Part shown: in pieces, positions 59,879-64,000 of the stretch
Layout of the letters: every line of letters begins with the position of its first letter
How positions within the stretch are numbered: position 1 is the stretch's first letter
Source: Desulfobacula sp.
GTDB lineage: Bacteria; Desulfobacterota; Desulfobacteria; Desulfobacterales; Desulfobacteraceae
Direction: 5' to 3'
Length of the DNA: 64,000 bases
NCBI RefSeq assembly: GCF_030145145.1
Contig: NZ_JAQYWD010000011.1
Coordinates: 1-64,000, forward strand
Position numbers and translations under genes: made by a program
Notes under the pieces: generated by a model
Seen by the model: the letters and a program-made list of their open reading frames with translations, nothing else
What the model was told of the DNA's origin: nothing
The model's database searches: none

Positions 59879-60970
59879 ATGCTTTTCAAAAAAATAGAAA
59901 ATTTTCATGATGCAGTCATACAAATGACATTTGCCTGCGTTGTTTCATTGGATAAATCAGGGAATATTCTTGAATTTCACTCCTATCTGGATAAAATTTC
60001 TCCGAAAACCGGAAAATCCCTTATCGGGAAAAGCTGGGTTGAAATATTTGTTCCTGAAAAAAAAGGAAAATTTTCTAAAAATTGTTTTGAAGATGCGGTT
60101 TTTCAACGGGGCGGGGCAAATCAAACGCCCAAAATTTTAACATCTTATAATAACGAGTTGTTCGTAGAATGGAATTTTCTGAAGGTTGCCAAATCTTGTG
60201 ATACCACAGCCCATATTCTGGGTGTGGGAATAGACGTTACCAGACACATAGAACTTGAGCAGCAGCTTCAGCATGCAGACCGGCTGGTCACGGTGGGTCA
60301 GCTGGCTGCCGGGGTCGCCCATGAGCTGAATGGCCCCCTGAACAATATTCTGGGATATGCACAATTATCATCCAAACAGCAGGATTTACCCGAACAGGTC
60401 TATCAGGACCTGGACAATATTATCCGGCTCTCTTTGCATGCAAGGGAAATCATCAAGAAGGTCATGCTGTTCAGCCGCCAGCTACCACCGGGTCATGAAA
60501 ATATTGATTTGAATAAAGTGATCAAGGAAAGTCTGTACTTTACCGAACCACTGTGCAGGCAGGAAAAGATAGACGTCCAATGCGAATTTGATGAAAATTT
60601 GCCGGAGATGAAGGGAGATTTTTCCCAACTCCGTCAGGTCGTTGTTAATCTTGTGGTAAACGCGGCACAGGCAATGCCTGAAAAAGGCGGGGAGATCATC
60701 CTGCAAACCCTGGCAGAACCAAAAGACAGGATCGCAATGATCATCAGGGATACCGGAACAGGTATGTCCCCAGAAACACTTGAGCACTGCTTTATGCCGT
60801 TTTTTACAACCAAAGATGTTGACCAGGGGACCGGTCTTGGACTATCCGTAGTTCATGGTATTATTAAATCTCACAACGGGGTTATCACAGCGCACAGTAC
60901 ATTGGGAAAAGGATCCCGTTTCCATGTAGCGTTTCCGGCAGGGCCGGGAAAAGGAGAAAACAATGCCTGA
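59879..60970 (+). CDS. Cytoplasmic PAS-type histidine kinase
   Basis: 363 residues from ATG 59879 (GAGAG upstream); an in-frame ATG at 59822 inside the CBS gene is less likely. A PAS-like domain spans about 15-125 (VVSLDKSGNILEFHSYLDKI ... ILGVGIDVTRHIELE). HisKA has VGQLAAGVAHELNGPLNNI, and the HATPase has LVVNAAQAMPEKGG, IRDTGTGMSPE, FMPFFTTKDVDQGTGLGLS. It overlaps the sigma-54 regulator gene by 8 bp and is the natural partner kinase for it (NtrB/NtrC-like pair). Confidence 0.9.
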   Translation: MLFKKIENFHDAVIQMTFACVVSLDKSGNILEFHSYLDKISPKTGKSLIGKSWVEIFVPEKKGKFSKNCFEDAVFQRGGANQTPKILTSYNNELFVEWNFLKVAKSCDTTAHILGVGIDVTRHIELEQQLQHADRLVTVGQLAAGVAHELNGPLNNILGYAQLSSKQQDLPEQVYQDLDNIIRLSLHAREIIKKVMLFSRQLPPGHENIDLNKVIKESLYFTEPLCRQEKIDVQCEFDENLPEMKGDFSQLRQVVVNLVVNAAQAMPEKGGEIILQTLAEPKDRIAMIIRDTGTGMSPETLEHCFMPFFTTKDVDQGTGLGLSVVHGIIKSHNGVITAHSTLGKGSRFHVAFPAGPGKGENNA

Positions 60971-62321
60971 CACCCGATCAAAAAAAAACTATAAAGTTTT
61001 GATTGTCGATGATTCCATTCAGACACTTGAAGTGATTCAGCGAAACCTGAATGCAAACGGGTATGATGCATACACCTGCAGCAGTGTCCGGGATGCTGTG
61101 AGATTTCTAATGGAAAGTACCATTGATATCGTTATCACGGATTTTAAGATGCCCAAACAAAACGGCCTGGAACTTATTCGGCATATCCGGGATAATTTCT
61201 ATGATATCGAAATCATCATGATAACCGGTTATCCGGATATTGAAGATGCGGTCCAGGCGATCAAAGACGGCGCGGATGATTATTTGGTCAAACCCTTTAC
61301 TGATGATGAATTGCTGCTGGCAGTCCAACGGATGGTGGAAAAGCTCAATAACCGCAGATTTGTTGAATCTACTGCCAAGCCGGCAAAAACATACGGCATT
61401 ATTGGTGAGTCTGCAAAAATGAAGCATGTGTTTCATCGAATTGAAAAAGCATCGGGCACCAATGCCACGGTTTTGATCTCAGGTGATAGTGGAACCGGAA
61501 AGGAGATCGTTGCACGCGCCATCCATTATAACAGCGAACGCCGCAGGAAACCTTTTGTTCCGGTCAATTGTACAGCGATCCCGGATACCTTACTGGAAAG
61601 TGAACTTTTCGGCCATGTGAAAGGTGCATTTACAGGTGCAAGAGACAAACGGGACGGTTTTTTTCAAATTGCCGATGGGGGAACTATATTTCTTGATGAG
61701 ATCGGAGATGCCAGTCTGAACATGCAGGGGAAACTGTTAAGGGTTCTTCAAAACAAGGAAATTCGGCCGGTTGGGTCGCCCCAGATTCAACATGTGAATA
61801 CCAGAATTGTCGCAGCCACGCACAAAGATCTTCCCGGTCTGGTTGGCAAGGGACTGTTCAGGGAGGATCTTTTTTACAGGCTGAATGTGATTGACATTGT
61901 TGTGCCGGCTTTAAATGAACGCTCGGACGATATCCTTTCTTTAATAAATTACTTTGCGCATAAATTTTCAAATGAAATGAATTGCCGCTTACCAGTATTT
62001 TCCGACAACGTAATTAATGCATTAAAACGTTATTCCTGGCCCGGCAATGTAAGAGAACTTGAAAATCTGATTCAGCGCCTTGTTGTTATGTTGGACGGCC
62101 ATCAGGTTAAAACCACTGATCTTCCCGAGTCCATGCGGTTTAATATATCAATCAGGCAGGCAGGAAAACAAAAACTTAACGATGTTGTGGCAGATCATGT
62201 CTTGAATATACTCACGATAACCAAGGGAAATAAAACACAGGCGGCGAAAATTATGGGAATTGACAGAAAAACCCTGAATTCAAAACTAAAGAAGATAGAG
62301 AACAAGAGTCAAGATTATTGA
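60963..62321 (+). CDS. NtrC-type sigma-54-dependent response regulator
   Basis: 452 residues: receiver (about 10-125; phospho-Asp in [13 protein letters not shown]), AAA+ domain (Walker [19 protein letters not shown], sigma-54 loop [40 protein letters not shown]) and C-terminal Fis HTH ([18 protein letters not shown]). It is expected to activate the sigma-54 promoter at 53269 and hence its own cluster. Eight-bp overlap with the kinase gene. Confidence 0.95.
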   Translation: MPDTRSKKNYKVLIVDDSIQTLEVIQRNLNANGYDAYTCSSVRDAVRFLMESTIDIVITDFKMPKQNGLELIRHIRDNFYDIEIIMITGYPDIEDAVQAIKDGADDYLVKPFTDDELLLAVQRMVEKLNNRRFVESTAKPAKTYGIIGESAKMKHVFHRIEKASGTNATVLISGDSGTGKEIVARAIHYNSERRRKPFVPVNCTAIPDTLLESELFGHVKGAFTGARDKRDGFFQIADGGTIFLDEIGDASLNMQGKLLRVLQNKEIRPVGSPQIQHVNTRIVAATHKDLPGLVGKGLFREDLFYRLNVIDIVVPALNERSDDILSLINYFAHKFSNEMNCRLPVFSDNVINALKRYSWPGNVRELENLIQRLVVMLDGHQVKTTDLPESMRFNISIRQAGKQKLNDVVADHVLNILTITKGNKTQAAKIMGIDRKTLNSKLKKIENKSQDY

Positions 62322-62382
62322 GTCATTGATATTGATCCAGATTAAAATTTTTCTATAAAAGAAAAAAGGAGAGGACAGACTG

Positions 62383-62868
62383 ATGAACAATAAAAGAATA
62401 CCGCAATGGGTAATTTCCATAATGATTGTCGCCTTTTTTAGTGTCCTATCTGTTTCGGGAGAGGCTGCGTCGAGCAGTATTTTATCACGCGGACAAAGTG
62501 TTTATGTGCCTGTGTATTCACATATTTATCATGGTAACAAGGAAAAACCGTTTAATCTTACGGCAACACTGAGCATCCGGAACACAAACCTTGAAAAAGA
62601 TATTTCCCTCCAATCAATTGATTATTTTAACTCAAACGGCGATCTGATTAGAAGATACATACAAACGCCAATCACCTTGAAAAAATTTGCAACAATCCGG
62701 TATATCGTTAAAGCCAAAGATAATACCGGCGGGTCCGGGGCCAAATTCATTGTTCGGTGGAAATCTGATGCGCTGGTAAATACCCCGCTTATCGAAGCGA
62801 TTATGATAAGCACACAAAGTCAGCAGGGAATTTCTTTTGTTTCAAGAGGTCAGGCGATTAAAGAATAA
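62383..62868 (+). CDS. DUF3124 exported protein
   Basis: 161 residues with an N-terminal signal peptide (cleavage about residue 29, GEA/ASS). The mature part matches the DUF3124 pattern: SRGQSVYVPVYSHIYHGNKE, then ATLSIRNTNLEKDISLQSID, LIRRYIQTP and FIVRWKSD. The fold appears all-beta. It is encoded 61 bp after the NtrC-type gene with AAAAGGAGAGG upstream. It could be a periplasmic ligand-binding or sensing accessory of the Cache kinase or transporter; no function is known for the family. Confidence 0.85.
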   Translation: MNNKRIPQWVISIMIVAFFSVLSVSGEAASSSILSRGQSVYVPVYSHIYHGNKEKPFNLTATLSIRNTNLEKDISLQSIDYFNSNGDLIRRYIQTPITLKKFATIRYIVKAKDNTGGSGAKFIVRWKSDALVNTPLIEAIMISTQSQQGISFVSRGQAIKE

Positions 62869-63050
62869 ACCAGTCGGTGAAAGTCCAACCGATGACAAAA
62901 GACTCAAACCTTGCAGCAGGGGAGGTGCCATGGCGGAAAACCAAGATGGAGAAGACCTCGGTATCGGTAAAAAAAATTAACCCACAAGTTTGATTTGGCT
63001 GGAATAGAGGCCCTGCTCAACCTATATGGCTCCTTTAGGGAGTTGAAAAA
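62869..63050. other. Intergenic stretch with a weak group-II-intron-like segment
   Basis: About 180 bp between the converging DUF3124 and flgB genes. It contains TCGGTGAAAGTCCAACCGA, a short hairpin whose GTGAAAGTCC resembles a motif of group II intron RNA domain I, followed by GGGGAGGTGCCATGGCGG. There is no intron ORF and no domain V-like hairpin. No clear terminator was seen. Confidence 0.2.
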
Positions 63051-63461
63051 TTATTTTCCGCCTTCATCAATCGCATAGCTAGTTATTGCTGACTTTCTCA
63101 ATTTCAATTCTACGGTTGTCCTGTATTTGATATTATTTTCCATGAGATTCATCATCTCCCTGTCAATATTCACGGAATCAAGGTGATAAATATCAACTTC
63201 TTCAGTATTTTCTTCATTCATGGAAAATGAATCCCCACCATTTGGCGACAAATGTTTAGAATGCGTTTTATCAAGGTAATCAGGTTCTTTTTCATTCATC
63301 ACCCGTTTAAGCGTTCGATTAAAATCGAGATCTTTCGGTTTATAACCAATGGTATCCATATTAGCTATATTGCCGGCAATAAGCTTGTGTCGCCTGGCAG
63401 AAATATCAAGTGCTTTTCCGATCATCTGTGATGTTGGTCCAAAAATTCTTGAGTCTGACAT
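63051..63461 (-). CDS. flgB: Flagellar basal-body rod protein FlgB
   Basis: 136 residues from ATG 63461, immediately after GGGAGGAAAT. Proximal rod component of the flagellum. Recognised by LDISARRHKLIAGNIANMDT (N-terminal rod helix with the N-I-A-N-x-D/N-T motif), GYKPKDLDFNRTL, a Asp/Ser-rich middle, and the C-terminal helix VNIDREMMNLMENNIKYRTT. FlgB is normally followed by flgC and fliE; here the next gene downstream is the unrelated, oppositely oriented DUF3124 gene, so flgB is isolated. Confidence 0.93.
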   Translation of the reverse strand: MSDSRIFGPTSQMIGKALDISARRHKLIAGNIANMDTIGYKPKDLDFNRTLKRVMNEKEPDYLDKTHSKHLSPNGGDSFSMNEENTEEVDIYHLDSVNIDREMMNLMENNIKYRTTVELKLRKSAITSYAIDEGGK

Positions 63462-63501
63462 ATTTCCTCCCTGATAATGCTTTAAACTTGATATCAAGAA
63501 A

Positions 63502-63517
63502 AGCAATTTGTATGCCA
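63502..63517 (-). promoter_or_regulatory. Sigma-54 promoter of flgB
   Basis: Minus strand: TGGCATACAAATTGCT, an exact -24/-12 match with GG and GC ten bases apart. It lies about 40 bp upstream of the flgB ATG. Class II flagellar genes under sigma-54 and FlrC/FleQ-type activators would fit. The stretch 63518-63834 beyond it shows no credible gene. Confidence 0.85.
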
Positions 63518-63834
63518 AAATGTACTAATGCCTTTTTCGAAACATGGACGGACTTCTTTGAATTGCAAGAATTTGCCCCATGATTCCTGGCCTTCTTAAA
63601 CAGCGATCGTTCCGGTATACCATTACCCTGATGCTCTTAAATGCCGGTTTTGATAATAGTTTGTCAAAAAAAAGTCCGGGGGTTTCATGCTTTTTATTTT
63701 TAAATTTATGTATTGCATTAACCAGGATGTCAGGTATTTGAACCTAAAATTATTTTTATTGTCATAATTTTGACGAAACAATAGAGTCGAAAATATCCAG
63801 TGGGAGCATATTTTTGGGTTTTTGAAAAAAAGAA

Positions 63835-63865
63835 TTGACATAAAATAAGAGATCTCTTATTTTAT
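63835..63865 (+). promoter_or_regulatory. Promoter with a 26-bp perfect palindrome spanning the spacer
   Basis: TTGACA (63835-63840), 17 bases, TATTTT (63858-63863). A perfect palindrome runs from 63840 to 63865 (half-site ATAAAATAAGAGA), covering the spacer and -10 box. A dimeric repressor bound here would block RNA polymerase. Confidence 0.7.
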
Positions 63866-63869
63866 TTTA

Positions 63870-63958
63870 GTCAGACAGATGAGGGAAGGATTTTTTTTCG
63901 CTAAAAAGATCAGTCTCAAATAGGTCAGCAATGAGTTTCATTGTTGACCTATTTTTTT
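63870..63958 (+). ncRNA. Possible small RNA or attenuated leader
   Basis: From the predicted start near 63870 to the terminator at 63919-63958 the transcript would be about 90 nt, with no convincing peptide. It may be a free small RNA or the leader of a gene beyond the window end. Confidence 0.45.
63919..63958 (+). terminator. Intrinsic terminator
   Basis: AATAGGTCAGCAATGA (63919-63934) pairs with TCATTGTTGACCTATT (63938-63953), one G-U pair, three-base loop, followed by a run of T to 63958. Confidence 0.85.
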
Positions 63959-64000
63959 GCATAAACAGCGTTGATATAAATGAAGATATTTTTATTGAGA

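Noticed and set aside
63623-63841. 72-codon minus-strand frame downstream of the flgB promoter
   Set aside because: AT-rich chance frame without ribosome-binding site or recognisable family.
1-64000. CRISPR arrays, tRNA or rRNA genes, prophage blocks
   Set aside because: No regularly spaced repeats, no cloverleaf-like or rRNA-like stretches, and no phage structural genes were found on reading both strands; a tRNAscan or CRISPR search would settle this.

Overview
The window reads as a chromosomal segment of an anaerobic, probably sulfate-reducing deltaproteobacterium of the Desulfobacteraceae type (Desulfobacula, Desulfobacter or Desulfotignum-like). This is inferred from gene content: TRAP and Liv-type uptake systems, corrinoid/UroD methyl transfer, acyl-CoA dehydrogenases, many GG-N10-GC sigma-54 promoters with sigma-54 activators, a large two-component cluster around an SLC13 anion transporter, and a split glycine decarboxylase. 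No rRNA, tRNA or CRISPR array was seen.

Layout. 1-4170: the end of an unknown gene, a decayed phenylacetate-CoA-ligase-like 3' end, and a TRAP transporter (dctP, stem-loop, dctQ, dctM) followed by a single-domain response regulator. 4460-7474: a mobile repeat, then a MoxR-type ATPase and a VWA protein. 7564-8782 (minus): two GNAT acetyltransferases, one AcuA-like. 9052-14504: a YbhGFSR-like ABC exporter. 14534-18177 (minus): a Cys-cluster/HTH protein, a ParB-like protein and a B12-binding radical SAM protein. 18561-21980: DUF2062 protein, universal stress protein, dnaK.

22390-39086 is the most interesting part. Two near-identical acyl-CoA-dehydrogenase genes, 12.4 kb apart, are each preceded by an RNA leader. 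Each leader carries two hairpins with six-base loops of the form A-A-T-G-N-N, and the second hairpin overlaps an intrinsic terminator. This is the architecture of ANTAR antitermination leaders. Between the two copies lie an SDR, a Liv-type ABC importer, a FIST-GAF-GAF-HisKA_2-HATPase-receiver protein (HisKA_2 is the kinase class that usually partners ANTAR regulators), and a sigma-54 activator divergent from the second leader with its own inverted-repeat operator. A corrinoid protein and a UroD-fold methyltransferase follow the second copy. The receiver end of the FIST protein has its own ribosome-binding site and start, and resembles the stand-alone regulator behind the TRAP genes, including a shared C-terminal extension.

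39455-52711 is housekeeping: ileS-lspA-lgt-holA-pyk, then on the minus strand an operon in the order Lrp-type regulator, gcvT, gcvH, gcvPA, gcvPB, lipB, lipA. 53269-62868 starts at a textbook sigma-54 promoter and holds three sensor kinases, three receiver-only proteins, a CBS protein, an SLC13-type transporter, an NtrC-type regulator and a DUF3124 protein. 63051-63461 is an orphan flgB with its own sigma-54 promoter. The window ends in a palindrome-containing promoter followed about 60 bases later by a terminator, which looks like a small RNA or an attenuator.

A 133-140 bp MITE/REP-like repeat family built on GGGTCAGGCTTG is scattered in at least five places between genes.
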